From positions 64,501 through 128,500 of the forward strand of contig NZ_JACSIT010000050.1 in NCBI RefSeq assembly GCF_014349155.1: DNA of 64,000 nt, written 5' to 3'. The notes under the pieces were generated by a model. It did not search any database, had not been told where the DNA came from, and worked only from the letters and a program-made list of their open reading frames with translations. Below, piece after piece: positions 18,043 through 27,900 of this stretch (positions are counted from its first letter, which is position 1; each line of letters begins with the position of its first letter). A program made the translations under genes and the position numbers. The DNA is from Neolewinella lacunae (GTDB taxonomy: Bacteria; Bacteroidota; Bacteroidia; Chitinophagales; Saprospiraceae).

Positions 18043-20175
18043 TTAAGCGACGCCTTTGGCTTTTTCGATGATTTCCTTCGCGATGCCGGAAGGTGCTTCC
18101 GTGTAGTGGCTGAAGGTCATGCTCGAGTTGGCGCGGCCGGAGGTGATCGTACGCAGGTCGGTTACGTACCCGAACATTTCGCTCAGGGGAACGTCGGCGG
18201 TAATGCGGATGGCACCTCCCGTCATCGTTTCCTGGCCTTTGGGCAGGCCGCGGCGGCGGTTGAGGTCACCGATTACGTTACCGGTGTACTCTTCGGGCGT
18301 TACAACTACCACTTCCATGATGGGCTCAAGCAACTTGGGGTTGCAGAGTTTAGCGGCGGCTTTGAAGCCTTCCTTAGCACAGAGTTCGAACGCCAGGGGC
18401 TTGGAGTCAACGGAGTGCATACCACCGTCGATGACTTTCACCTTCATGCTGTCGATGTTGTAACCGGCCAGGATGCCGTTCTTCATCATGGATTTGAATC
18501 CATCACGAATGGGCTTCTGGTAGTTCTTGTCGATGGCACCACCAACGATGGCCCATTCGAACTGGAGGGCTTCCTTGCCGCTCTTGAAGTCCTCGCTCTG
18601 GAGGAACTCTTCGTCGGCGGGTCCGAGGGTGAAGGCCATATCGGCGAAGAGACCAGAACCACCGGACTGCTTTTTGAGGCGTTCGCGGTGTTCGACGGTG
18701 GTGAAGAGCGCTTCTTTGTAGTTTACCATGGGGGCACCTACGTTGGCTTCCACTTTGAATTCGCGGCGGAGGCGGTCAACGATGATTTCCAGGTGAAGCT
18801 CTCCCATACCGGCGATGACGGTCTGGGCGGTGTCTTCGTCGTACTTGACAGTGAAGGTCGGGTCCTCTTCGGCCAGTTTGGCGAGGGCCATACCGAGCTT
18901 TTCGAGGTCTTTCTGGGTCTTCGGCTCAACGGCTACACCGATAACGGGATCGGGGAAGACCATGGATTCGAGGACGATGGGGTGGGCCTCGTCGCAGAGG
19001 GTATCACCGGTACGGATGTCTTTGAAACCTACGGCAGCGGCGATGTCACCAGCTTCTACGCGGTCGATGGCCTGCTGTTGGTTGGCGTGCATCTGGTAGA
19101 GGCGGGAGATCCGTTCCTTGTTGCCGGAGCGGGTGTTGCGGACGTAAGAACCAGCATCCAGGAAGCCGGAGTACACGCGCATGAAGGCCAGGCGACCTAC
19201 GAAGGGGTCCGTAGCGATCTTGAAAGCGAGTGCGGCGAAGGGCTCGGTAACGGAGGGCTTGCGCTCGAGGATTTTCTCCTCGTCGTCGGGGTGGGTACCC
19301 TTAACGGCGGGAATATCAACGGGGCTGGGCAGGTATGCACAAACGGCATCGAGTACGGCCTGAACACCTTTGTTCTTGAAGGCAGAACCACACATCATGG
19401 GAACGAAGGCGGCGTCGGTAACGGCGTCGCGTACGGCTTTGCGTACTTCCTCCACGGTGATAGAGTCTGGGTCATCAAAGAACTTGTCCAGCAGCGACTC
19501 ATCGTATTCGGCAACGGCTTCGAGAAGTTTCTCGCGCCATTCGTTGACGGTGGAGACGAGGTCGGCGGGGATGTCGATCGTCTCGAAGGTCATGCCCTGG
19601 TCGTGCTCGTTCCACACGATGGCCTGCATGGTGATCAGGTCAACAACGCCTTTAAAAGTCTCTTCCGCACCGATGGGTACCTGGAGGGGAATAGACTTAG
19701 AGCCGAGTTTTTCCTCGACGTCGCGCACGACGGAGAAGAAGTCGGCACCGGAGCGGTCCATCTTATTGACGAAGCCGATGCGGGGCACTTTGTAGTTATC
19801 GGCCAGGCGCCAGTTGGTTTCAGACTGGGGCTCTACGCCAGAGACGGCGCAGAACAGGAAGACCAGACCATCGAGTACGCGGAGGGAGCGGTTTACCTCA
19901 ACGGTAAAATCCACGTGCCCTGGGGTATCGATGATGTTGAAGGTATACTTTTGGTCTTGCCAATTCCAGCTGGTGTGGGTAGCGGCCGAGGTAATGGTGA
20001 TGCCCCGTTCCTGCTCCTGCTCCATCCAGTCCATGGTAGCGGCACCATCGTGTACTTCGCCGATCTTGTGGCTGATACCGGTGTAGTAAAGGATACGCTC
20101 GGTCGTGGTGGTCTTACCTGCGTCGATGTGCGCGGCAATACCGATGTTGCGGGTAAATCTAAGATCCGTTGCCAT
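18043..20175 (-). CDS. fusA: elongation factor G
   Basis: 710 residues, normal EF-G length. The GTPase motifs are [15 protein letters not shown] (G1), DTPGHVDF (G3) and NKMDRSGAD (G4). [16 protein letters not shown] lies at the C-terminal domain V. EF-G catalyses translocation and, with RRF, ribosome recycling. It follows rpsG by 58 bases in the str operon; tuf is not adjacent. Confidence 0.98.
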   Translation of the reverse strand: MATDLRFTRNIGIAAHIDAGKTTTTERILYYTGISHKIGEVHDGAATMDWMEQEQERGITITSAATHTSWNWQDQKYTFNIIDTPGHVDFTVEVNRSLRVLDGLVFLFCAVSGVEPQSETNWRLADNYKVPRIGFVNKMDRSGADFFSVVRDVEEKLGSKSIPLQVPIGAEETFKGVVDLITMQAIVWNEHDQGMTFETIDIPADLVSTVNEWREKLLEAVAEYDESLLDKFFDDPDSITVEEVRKAVRDAVTDAAFVPMMCGSAFKNKGVQAVLDAVCAYLPSPVDIPAVKGTHPDDEEKILERKPSVTEPFAALAFKIATDPFVGRLAFMRVYSGFLDAGSYVRNTRSGNKERISRLYQMHANQQQAIDRVEAGDIAAAVGFKDIRTGDTLCDEAHPIVLESMVFPDPVIGVAVEPKTQKDLEKLGMALAKLAEEDPTFTVKYDEDTAQTVIAGMGELHLEIIVDRLRREFKVEANVGAPMVNYKEALFTTVEHRERLKKQSGGSGLFADMAFTLGPADEEFLQSEDFKSGKEALQFEWAIVGGAIDKNYQKPIRDGFKSMMKNGILAGYNIDSMKVKVIDGGMHSVDSKPLAFELCAKEGFKAAAKLCNPKLLEPIMEVVVVTPEEYTGNVIGDLNRRRGLPKGQETMTGGAIRITADVPLSEMFGYVTDLRTITSGRANSSMTFSHYTEAPSGIAKEIIEKAKGVA

Positions 20176-20233
20176 GGGGAAAGGATTGGAATTGCGAAAG
20201 GATAAATGTGGATAGGGTCAGGCGGTGGTTTGG

Positions 20234-20710
20234 CTAGCGGCCGTAGTGGGCGAAAGCGCGGTTGGATTCGGCCATCTTGTGGGTCTCTTCCTTACGCTTA
20301 ACGGCCATGCCTTCGTTGCGGCTGGCGGCGAGCAGCTCGGCGGAGAGCTTTTCGGCCATTCCCTTACCGGAACGGGCACGGGCGAAGCGGATGACCCACT
20401 TCATGCCGATGCTCATCTTGCGCTTGGCGCGGATTTCGGTGGGGATCTGGAAAGTAGCACCACCGATGCGGCGGCTGCGTACTTCTACCTGGGGCATCGC
20501 GTTGTTGAGGGCGCGTTTCCACACCTCGTATTCGTCGATTTCTTCGGCAGAAACACGTTCTTTGATCATGTCCATCGCGTCGTAGAACACTTTGAAGGCG
20601 GTAGATTTCTTACCGGCCAACATCATGTTGTTGACGAATTGGGTTACCATCGGATCGCCGTAACGGGGATCGGGAGCGATGACCCGGACTTTTGGTTTTC
20701 TTTTACGCAT
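20234..20710 (-). CDS. rpsG: 30S ribosomal protein S7
   Basis: 158 residues from the ATG at 20710 (MRKRKPKVRVIAPD); the open frame to 20764 is not supported. RRIGGATFQIPTEIR and the C-terminal FAHYGR are typical. S7 nucleates the 30S head and lies near the E site. Second gene of the str operon. Confidence 0.97.
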   Translation of the reverse strand: MRKRKPKVRVIAPDPRYGDPMVTQFVNNMMLAGKKSTAFKVFYDAMDMIKERVSAEEIDEYEVWKRALNNAMPQVEVRSRRIGGATFQIPTEIRAKRKMSIGMKWVIRFARARSGKGMAEKLSAELLAASRNEGMAVKRKEETHKMAESNRAFAHYGR

Positions 20711-20782
20711 TAGATGTAGTTTTTGCGCATTGCCTTGCTTAGGAATAGAAAGGGGAGCGGACAAGGCATGCCTCGTCTTTTA

Positions 20783-21157
20783 TTACTTTTTGGGGCGTTT
20801 TGCGCCGTACTTGGAACGGGCCTGGCGGCGGTTGGCCACGCCGGCCGTATCGAGGGCACCCCGCACGATGGTGTAACGTACACCGGGCAAGTCCTTTACC
20901 CGTCCACCGCGGATGAGCACGATGGAGTGTTCCTGGAGGTTATGGCCTTCACCGGGGATGTAAGCGATCACCTCGATGCCGTTGGTCAGACGCACCTTGG
21001 CGACTTTACGCAGGGCCGAGTTGGGCTTCTTGGGGGTGGTAGTATAAACACGGGTGCAGACGCCACGCTTCTGCGGACAGGCGTCCAGGGCCCGGGAGTT
21101 ACTGGTTTCGACGATTTGCTTGCGCCCTTTACGCACAAGTTGGTTGATTGTAGGCAT
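20783..21157 (-). CDS. rpsL: 30S ribosomal protein S12
   Basis: 124 residues. Contains [17 protein letters not shown] and [20 protein letters not shown]; the lysine of KKPN corresponds to the streptomycin-sensitivity position 43 and is the wild-type residue. S12 controls decoding accuracy. First gene of the str operon; a Bacteroidota-type -7 element lies about 70 bases upstream. Confidence 0.98.
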   Translation of the reverse strand: MPTINQLVRKGRKQIVETSNSRALDACPQKRGVCTRVYTTTPKKPNSALRKVAKVRLTNGIEVIAYIPGEGHNLQEHSIVLIRGGRVKDLPGVRYTIVRGALDTAGVANRRQARSKYGAKRPKK

Positions 21158-21224
21158 ACGTTTCTTTGCTTTGAAATGCGCTTTTTTTTATTTACCAGAG
21201 GCCTACCTCCTTAAAAAGCGAGCG

Positions 21225-21232
21225 CAAAGGTA
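21225..21232 (-). promoter_or_regulatory. putative promoter of the str operon
   Basis: TACCTTTG on the minus strand, matching the Bacteroidota -7 element, about 68 bases before the rpsL start. The upstream -33 TTG is not clear. Confidence 0.6.
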
Positions 21233-21403
21233 AGTACTTATCTTCAGAATTCCTAACCTTCAGTGGCTTAGGATAAATTTTTGTGTGCAGTAGCCGCTTT
21301 CGGCGGGCGGGACGGGTGGGTAAAGGGCCTGCGTTACGGCCAAAACGGCGGTAAAAGGCGAGGGTTGCCCTACCCTACCCTGCTGTTCAGCGCGACTTCC
21401 TGT

Positions 21404-21421
21404 GCACCTGCGTAAGCGCAA
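21404..21421 (-). repeat. dispersed bipartite motif, copy 5 (diverged)
   Basis: TTGCGC-TTA-CGCAGGTGC on the minus strand; the right half is exact, the left half has two mismatches. It lies between the oxidoreductase gene and the str promoter. Confidence 0.55.
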
Positions 21422-21467
21422 AAATGCTGCTTCCTCTCCTGCTTATTCTCCCCGGGGCGGCCCGCGA

Positions 21468-22613
21468 TCAGAATACGATGGGCACCCGTTTGCCGGTTTC
21501 GGCGCTTTCGATGATGGCGCGGATGATGAGGATGTCTTTGAGCCCCTCTTCGCCGGGGGCGCGGACGGGCTGGTTGTTGAGGATGGCCAGCGCGTCGGCA
21601 TCCATCTGGAGCGATTGTTGGTTGGGGACGGGCGGGCCGAGGATCTTGCCGTCGCTGGTGCTGCCCTGAACGCCCTCGTAGGGCTGCATGGGGTCCAGTT
21701 CATACCAGCCGTTGGTGGCCTCGATGCGCAGTTTGTTGTAGGACTCCACTACGCTGGTTTTGCCATTGGCCAGGATGCCGTTGGGGAATTCGAGCTGGTA
21801 GGTGGTGGTCACGTCGACGTCTTCGGGCCGTTCCTGGGTGGCGGAGACGACGGCCAGGGGCATAAGCTGGGTGCCGTAGCGGAGGCCATTAATGGTATAG
21901 ACGCCCATGTCGTAGAGGGCGCCCCCGCCCATTGCCCGCTGCCCGCGCCAGTAATCGAGGGCCGGCAGGCTCCCGGCGTAGCCCGCCAGGGAGGTCGCTC
22001 CGGTGATGGGTCCGTAGGCCTGGGTCCTGGTCAGTTCAATCAGCTTTTGGGTGTTGGGCTCGTGGAGCATGCGGTAGCCGATGCTGAGTTTAACGCCGTT
22101 CTGTTGGCAGGCAGTGATCATCTGCTGGCAGTCTTCGGGGCGCATCGCCATAGGCTTTTCGCACCAGACATGTTTGCCCGCATTGGCTGCGCGGATGACA
22201 AAATCGCGGTGCGTGGCCGTGGGGGTGATGACGTAGATGACGTCAATGGCGGAGTTGCTGGCAATGTCCTCCATAGTGTCGTAGGTGTAGACGTTTTCGT
22301 CCTTGATGGCGTACTTGGCCTGCCACTCCGGTAGTTTTTCGGGGCTTCCGGTGATGAGACCGCGCAGTTCGCAGTGCTCCGTCAGTTGGAGAGCGGGAGC
22401 GATTTGCCCCTTAGCGTAGCCGCCGAGCCCAAGGATGGCCACCCCGATTTTGCGGGAAGCCGAAGGGTCCGTGGCGTTCTCTTCCCGCCCTTCTTTGCCG
22501 GATGCCGGAGTTTTGGCACCACAGGCCAACAGGCCGGGTGCCAGCAACAGACCGGTGGCGGCGGAAATGGATTGGCGGAGGAATTGGCGACGGCGGTGCA
22601 GGAGGTGATGCAT
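21468..22613 (-). CDS. Gfo/Idh/MocA family oxidoreductase, Tat-exported lipoprotein
   Basis: 381 residues from the ATG at 22613 (MHHLLHRRRQFLRQS). The twin-arginine stretch RRRQFL is followed by a hydrophobic segment and the lipobox-like LLACG, so it is probably exported folded with its cofactor and lipid-anchored. Nucleotide-binding GLGGYAKGQ lies near residue 62, the EKPMAM motif of the family near 150, and the C-terminal dehydrogenase domain contains GGGALYDMGVY. NAD(P)-dependent sugar or inositol dehydrogenase activity is the family role; the substrate is unknown. The gene is alone upstream of the str operon on the same strand. Confidence 0.85.
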   Translation of the reverse strand: MHHLLHRRRQFLRQSISAATGLLLAPGLLACGAKTPASGKEGREENATDPSASRKIGVAILGLGGYAKGQIAPALQLTEHCELRGLITGSPEKLPEWQAKYAIKDENVYTYDTMEDIASNSAIDVIYVITPTATHRDFVIRAANAGKHVWCEKPMAMRPEDCQQMITACQQNGVKLSIGYRMLHEPNTQKLIELTRTQAYGPITGATSLAGYAGSLPALDYWRGQRAMGGGALYDMGVYTINGLRYGTQLMPLAVVSATQERPEDVDVTTTYQLEFPNGILANGKTSVVESYNKLRIEATNGWYELDPMQPYEGVQGSTSDGKILGPPVPNQQSLQMDADALAILNNQPVRAPGEEGLKDILIIRAIIESAETGKRVPIVF

Positions 22614-22691
22614 GGCTTTGGGGTTAGAATGGAATTGTCTCGGGGCAAAAACGCGGCGGGCAGGCAAGGTACCCGTTAAAGGAGAAAGGGC

Positions 22692-22877
22692 TTAGCCTAC
22701 GCGCCTGCGAAGGGCAAAGGCCAGCAGCAGGCAGCTCAGGATGAGCAGCGCATTGAGGTACCAGGGCAAGCTTCCGCCGAAGACCCCGTACTTGAGGCCA
22801 AAGTAGGCACCAAAGTAGGTGGCCGACATTACGAGAAACAGCCAGGGGGAAGGTTTGTCATTCCTGAGGGGTTCCAT
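22692..22877 (-). CDS. small membrane protein, unknown
   Basis: 61 residues from the ATG at 22877 (MEPLRNDKPSPW). Two hydrophobic segments (about 11-30 and 37-55) and a basic end (LRRRVG). It overlaps the upstream small membrane gene by 20 bases, so the pair is translated from one transcript. No family recognised. Confidence 0.55.
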   Translation of the reverse strand: MEPLRNDKPSPWLFLVMSATYFGAYFGLKYGVFGGSLPWYLNALLILSCLLLAFALRRRVG

Positions 22878-23094
22878 TATCGGCGGGGGGCTGGGGTTTA
22901 CGGAATTGTTTACGGTATTGCCACAGGGCAATCTCCGCCAGGATGACGGCCCCGATCAGCATCCAGTTTTGCTGGCGGGTGATTTGGTCGCGGCCAATGA
23001 CCAGGTACTTGATCAGAAAGTAAGCCAGTACCGGGACCCAGTTGAGCAGACCCAACCACGGCGGTGGAGAAGAATGGGAAGAAGGGGCATCCAT
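22858..23094 (-). CDS. small membrane protein, unknown
   Basis: 78 residues from the ATG at 23094 (MDAPSSHSSPPPW); the start at 23112 would place the promoter element inside the gene. Hydrophobic segments at about 14-32 and 45-62, then a charged tail (YRKQFRKPQPP). A TACCTTTG element ends only four bases before the ATG, which implies a leaderless or nearly leaderless transcript. It overlaps the next small gene. Confidence 0.55.
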   Translation of the reverse strand: MDAPSSHSSPPPWLGLLNWVPVLAYFLIKYLVIGRDQITRQQNWMLIGAVILAEIALWQYRKQFRKPQPPADNGTPQE

Positions 23095-23098
23095 AAAC

Positions 23099-23106
23099 CA
23101 AAGGTA
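23099..23106 (-). promoter_or_regulatory. putative promoter of the small membrane protein pair
   Basis: TACCTTTG on the minus strand, four bases from the ATG at 23094. Confidence 0.5.
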
Positions 23107-23170
23107 CGACACGGAGCAGGATGAGACAAAATCCCGCCCCCGGCTCTTTGCACCCAGTGCGACCGGACAT

Positions 23171-23201
23171 AAAAAAGGCCCGGACGTATCGCGCCCGGGC
23201 C
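23171..23201 (-). terminator. rho-independent terminator
   Basis: Minus strand GGCCCGGGC, 7-base loop, GTCCGGGCC, then TTTTTT. It would end both the candidate small RNA and read-through from the HTH gene. Confidence 0.85.
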
Positions 23202-23300
23202 TGATTATACGACTGTGCTGTCCACAGCGTCTCTCATGAAAAATAAACCTATTCTTATAAACGCAGCTCCGGGGAGCTTAGTTCAGTTGTTTCTTGTTTA
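23171..23300 (-). ncRNA. candidate small RNA
   Basis: About 130 nt between a Bacteroidota-type promoter and a strong terminator, with two more hairpins (AGCTCC/GGAGCT at 23265-23278 and GCTGT/ACAGC at 23218-23229). A 10-codon open frame MRDAVDSTVV lies just before the terminator and could be a leader peptide. No match to 6S, SRP RNA or tmRNA signatures was seen. Alternative: 3' UTR of the HTH gene. Confidence 0.35.
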
Positions 23301-23305
23301 CCCTG

Positions 23306-23313
23306 CAAAGGTA
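23306..23313 (-). promoter_or_regulatory. putative promoter of candidate small RNA
   Basis: TACCTTTG on the minus strand with TTG 22 bases upstream (23336-23338), close to the Bacteroidota -33/-7 pair. Confidence 0.5.
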
Positions 23314-23404
23314 AGATCGTATGTACAATTATTTGCAAGCGAATATAGCTACTATAAACATCTATTTTTATTGAATATCAGTACATGCTTTTTCCGCTCT
23401 CCCC

Positions 23405-24430
23405 TCAAAAGATACCGGACCCGAAACGGATGGTCTCGCGGGTAGCCCGAAGTTGCTGGCGGAGCTTGCCAAAGTACTGGGTGTTGTACTTACCGGATTC
23501 TGCGTTGAGGGAATTGGCATGTTCCACCAGGTTATCAAACCAGCGTACCACGTCGGAGAGAATGCGGGGGTCGCGGCTGGCCAGGAAACTGGGATTTACG
23601 AGGGTGGAAAAGAGATAATTTTTGGTATTGGAGTGAATGATGATGGTATTGTTGGTATTGGAAAGTTCGTTGTGGTAGACCCTGAACGTCGGGCTGTCCT
23701 CGTTTGGCGTCTCACCGGGGTAAAATCTTTTGCCGCTGCGGGCCATGGCTTCGAGGTGATCGAGAATAGCTTCGAGTTCCGCGAAGATGGTTTCGAGGTC
23801 TTGGGGGTGGGCGAAGCGACCAACCTGGTACATGTAACTGATTTGCCGTAGGGTGACGTCCAGAATACCGATGGACCACAACTCGCGCCCCGGTACGCGG
23901 TAAGCGTCGCGTACAATCCCGTCTATCAACGCGTGGGTTGCGGGGGGGATTAAGTCGGAAGAAAAGCGCTGATCTTTCCACTTATGCAGCCCCCAGGTGG
24001 TAATGCCGTACATAAAGATTTTAAAACTCCGCAGCACGGGAAACATCAACTCGTAGTGAATGAGGAGCTCAGGACTGGCGTAATCAACGTTGATGCCGGG
24101 CAGGGCAAGAAACAGATCGGACTGTTTGCGCAGGTCGATGAAGTAAGTTTGTTCCGAAGTTTCCCGGTCCTCGCTCTGGAAATAGCTCATAGTGGGCAGA
24201 CTGGGGCGCTTACCGTTGGGCATCGCTTCTACCCCAAACGTTTCGGAAAGCAGCATGAGCTCATCGGCACTGAGGACAGTCTCTCCCCGCATCCGGCGGT
24301 AAACGGCGTCGCGGCCAACGTGTAAGACTTCTCCCAGGCTTACCACCATATCACTGCGGGAGGGGAATTTTTCGCTCAATCGTTCAAAAAATGCACGTTG
24401 GAAGCGGTTTTGGGATGCGGTCATGGTCAA
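23405..24430 (-). CDS. HTH-domain regulator of unknown family
   Basis: 341 residues. The N terminus resembles a helix-turn-helix (SDMVVSLGEVLHVGRDAVYRRMRGE, of which GRDAVYRRMRG is the recognition-helix-like part, about residues 38-50). The rest is a long alpha-helical region without a known sensor motif; a similar layout is common in Saprospiria proteins annotated only as helix-turn-helix. It is divergent from dnaE across a 500-base region containing an A/T-rich palindrome, so it may regulate itself or dnaE; that is inference. Confidence 0.6.
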   Translation of the reverse strand: MTMTASQNRFQRAFFERLSEKFPSRSDMVVSLGEVLHVGRDAVYRRMRGETVLSADELMLLSETFGVEAMPNGKRPSLPTMSYFQSEDRETSEQTYFIDLRKQSDLFLALPGINVDYASPELLIHYELMFPVLRSFKIFMYGITTWGLHKWKDQRFSSDLIPPATHALIDGIVRDAYRVPGRELWSIGILDVTLRQISYMYQVGRFAHPQDLETIFAELEAILDHLEAMARSGKRFYPGETPNEDSPTFRVYHNELSNTNNTIIIHSNTKNYLFSTLVNPSFLASRDPRILSDVVRWFDNLVEHANSLNAESGKYNTQYFGKLRQQLRATRETIRFGSGIF

Positions 24431-24932
24431 TGCTATTCACAAAAGTCGGTCGTCAATCACGGTTTAAGCGCGGGCAAGTGAATTGCCAACAGCAAAAAAC
24501 CAGGCTTTCACCCGTTCGATGGTTTATTTTTCATTAAGAAGACGACGGACCGTGAACAGCGTCACAGGCATCCGGTAAAGTTAGTCCGCCGCCCGGAATA
24601 AAAAAAGATGGCCACCCTTTAAAAAACAAACTATTTGTTTTTAAATTAAAAATCATATTATCTTGCAGCGTAATATTTGCAGACAAACACTTGGTTACAA
24701 GTAGTTTACATGTTCTACGGTACTCCTCACAGGTAACAGTATCGCCCCAAAAGTCTCACTCCATGCCAGCTTCAGCCAATTATTTTCTTCGTCCAGCCAG
24801 GCCAGGCTGGGCAAATCGGGCGCAAAAAAATGCTTTTCTGTTGGGTAAATCGCGGGCGATGCGGGGTGGTATGCGTGGGCTCAGCCGCCGCAAAAGTGCC
24901 TTAGCGTGGGGTGGCCGACAAAAAATGCGCTG
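24431..24932. other. divergent intergenic region between HTH gene and dnaE
   Basis: About 500 bases, clearly more AT-rich in the middle than the flanks. It holds the palindrome at 24622-24642. No gene with family character; a shadow frame of dnaE enters from the right. Confidence 0.5.
24622..24642. promoter_or_regulatory. operator-like palindrome
   Basis: AAAAACAAA-CTA-TTTGTTTTT, perfect 9-bp arms with a 3-base centre. A similar imperfect palindrome lies at 42361-42382 before the glucosaminidase gene. It could be a binding site for the HTH protein or for another regulator. Confidence 0.35.
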
Positions 24933-27900
24933 ATGCACCTCAACTGCCATACGGCCTTCAGCCTGCGTTACGGGGTACTTACGCCCGAGGCCCTGGTGGC
25001 TAAGGCTGCCGCCTGGGGGGTAAGTACACTGGCCTTGGCCGACGCCAACAATACGAGTTGTGCCGTCGAGTTCGTCGCCCGTTGCCGGCGGGCGGGCATC
25101 AAGCCCATTCTGGGAGTTTCCTTCTGGCGGGAGGGGCAGTGGCTCTACACTGGCCTGGCCCACAACGCCGAGGGCTGGCGGAGCCTCTGCGCTTTCCTGA
25201 GCCAACACTCCCTGGCCGGGCGCGCGCTGCCCGCCGTGCCCCCGCCGCTGCCGGATACCTGGATCATCTACCCTCGTCTTTGTAAGCCCATTGCCGACTT
25301 CGGCCCCAACGAGTTGCTCGGCATTCGCCCCCAGCACGTCAACCGCCTGTTCAGCCATGAGCTGCGCCACCACCAGGAAAAACTCGTGGTGCTGGCCCCC
25401 GTGGTGGCCATCAACGACGAAGACTACGCCCGCCACAAAACCCTCCGGGCCATTGACCTGGGCACGGTCCATACCAAGCTTACGCCCCGCGACCTGGCCC
25501 AGCCCGGAGACCGCCTGCTGCCCCCCGCCACCCTGGCCCAGTTCTACAAGTCTTACCCCGCCATTCTGGCCAATACCCAGCGGATCATCGATGCTTGCAC
25601 CGCCGAGCTGGAAACCGGCCTCAGCATCAACCGCCAAACCTTTACGGGGAGCAAAGACGGCGACTTTGCCCTCCTGGAAAAGCTGGCCCTGGCCGGCGTC
25701 ACCCGCCGCTATCCGCCCGGTAGCCGCTTCCAGAAGGCCCGCCTGCGCACCGAACGGGAACTGGCCGTGATCCGACAACAAGACTTCTGCTCCTATTTTC
25801 TCATTACCCACGATATTGTCCGCTACGCCCGCGCAGCTGGCTACCAGCACGTCGGCCGGGGCTCGGGGGCCAATTCCATCGTCGCCTTCTGCATCGGCAT
25901 TTCGGACGTCGACCCGCTCGAACTCGACCTCTACTTCGAACGCTTCATCAATCCCTTTCGGGCCAGTCCGCCCGATTTTGACATCGACTTCAGCTGGGAT
26001 GAGCGGGATGACGTGATCGACTACGTCTTCAAGCGCTACGGCCAAGACCACACGGCGCTGCTGGCCACCTACTCCACTTTCCGGGGGCGGGCGGCCTTGC
26101 GCGAAGTGGCCAAAGTGCACGGCCTGCCCAAAGAAGAAATCGACGAGTTGGTGCACGATCCCCACGGCCGGGCCGCCGCCGACCCCAAAGCCGCCGCAGT
26201 GCTTAAAATTGCCGCTGGCATCATCGGCTTGCCCAACCACCTGAGCATCCACGCCGGTGGCATCGTCATCACCGAAAAACCCATCCATTACTACACGGCC
26301 CAGCGCCTGATGCCCAAGGGCTTTCCCGTTGCCCACTGCGATATGTACCACGCCGAAGACCTCGGTCTGCACAAGTACGACGTCCTGAGCCAGCGGGGAC
26401 TGGGCCACCTCAAGTCGGCCGTCCACCTCATCCGCCGCAACCAGGGCAAAGCGGTAGACCTCTACGATCTGGATCGAATCAAAACCGACGAGCGGGTCAA
26501 GCAAATGCTCCGCGAAGGGCGGGCCCTGGGCTGTTTTTACATCGAAAGCCCGGCCATGCGCGCGCTGCTGACCAAGCTGCGCTGCGACAATTACGTTCAC
26601 CTCGTGGCCGCCAGCAGCATCATCCGCCCGGGCGTGGCCCAGTCGGGGATGATGAAGGAATACATCCACCGTTTTCATTTCCCCCACAGCTTTCGCTACC
26701 TGGCGCCCGTGTTCGAAGAGCAGCTGGCGGAAACCTTCGGCGTGATGGTCTACCAGGAAGACGTCATGAAAATCGTCCATCACTTCGCGGGCCTGGAGCT
26801 GGACGAAAGCGACGTGCTGCGGCGCATCATGAGCGGTAAAAAGTACGACGGAGACACCTTCGAGCGCCTGCGGGAGAAGTTTTTTGCGGGGGCGCAGGTG
26901 CGGGGGCATGACCTGGCGACAGCAGAGGAAGTCTGGCGACAGATCGAGAGCTTTTCCGGGTACAGCTTCTGCAAGGCCCACTCGGCCAGCTTCGCCGTGG
27001 AGAGTTTCCAGAGCCTCTACCTGAAAGCCTACTATCCGCTGGAATTCATCGTTGGGGTAATCAACAACTTCGGAGGTTTCTACGCTACCGAGTTTTACGT
27101 CCACGAAGCCCGCATGGCCGGCGCCGCCATCCACGCCCCCTGCATCAACCGCTCCCGCTACCTGACGGACTTGCGGGGGACCGACCTCTTCCTGGGCTTT
27201 GTCCACGTCAAAGGCATTTCTGAGCAGCTCATCCTCCGCGTACTGCTGGAGCGGGAGCGGGGCGGGGGTTTTCAGTCGCTCACCGACTTCTGCCAGCGGC
27301 TGGAGGTGGAAAGCAGCCAGCTGGAGTTGCTCATCCGGGTGGGGGCCTTCCGGGGCACGGGCCGCAGCAAAGCGGAATTGTTGTGGGAGAAAAATGCGGT
27401 CTTCAATCCCCAGGCCCACTGGGAGGCTACGCCCGAACTCTTCCCCCGCTCCGCCCCCCAGCAGTATTTCCACCTCGATCTTTCGCCCAATCACCGGACC
27501 GGCCACCCCTTGAGCGCCGCCCAACTCGACCAGGCTTTTGACGAGCTCGAACTGCTCGGCTTCCCCCTTTGCTCGCCTTTCTTGCTCGTAGCAACGCCCG
27601 CCGCCGGAGTACCCCTTCCCTACCCCGGCCACGTCAACCGCTGGGGATCTCCCGGCCGGACAAAGCGCCTGGATGCCGTTGCCGACCACGGGCAGCTTCA
27701 GCTCCTGGCCTATTTCGTGTGCGATAAGCTGGTGCCCACCGTCAAGGGCGAGCGCATGAGCTTTGGCTGCTGGCTGGATGAAGACGGGCACCATTTTGAT
27801 ACCGTCCACTTCCCCGCCAGCCTCCGGCAATTCCCCTTCGCCGGCCGCGGCGTCTACCGGCTGGCGGGCCGCGTAACCCGCGACTTCGGCTTCCCCTCCC

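Larger units (their letters stand above)
21158..21467. other. intergenic region upstream of the str operon
   Basis: 310 bases between rpsL and the oxidoreductase gene. It holds the putative str promoter at 21225-21232 and a diverged motif copy at 21404-21421. No gene seen. Confidence 0.6.
23095..23404. other. intergenic region with promoter, hairpins and terminator
   Basis: 310 bases. From right to left on the minus strand: a promoter-like pair (23306-23313 with TTG at 23336-23338), three short palindromes, a G+C-rich terminator with T run (23171-23201) and the promoter of the small membrane pair. Best read as a small RNA gene or as the 3' end of the HTH gene transcript. Confidence 0.5.

Noticed and set aside
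18106-20205. 699-residue plus-strand frame over fusA
   Set aside because: Shadow of EF-G, highly conserved on the other strand.
26888-26901. Overlapping GGGGGCGCAGGTGC in dnaE
   Set aside because: The two motif halves overlap with no spacer; likely chance.
24780-27830. 1016-residue open frame antisense to dnaE
   Set aside because: It is the GC-rich shadow of dnaE; low-complexity composition, no family motifs.
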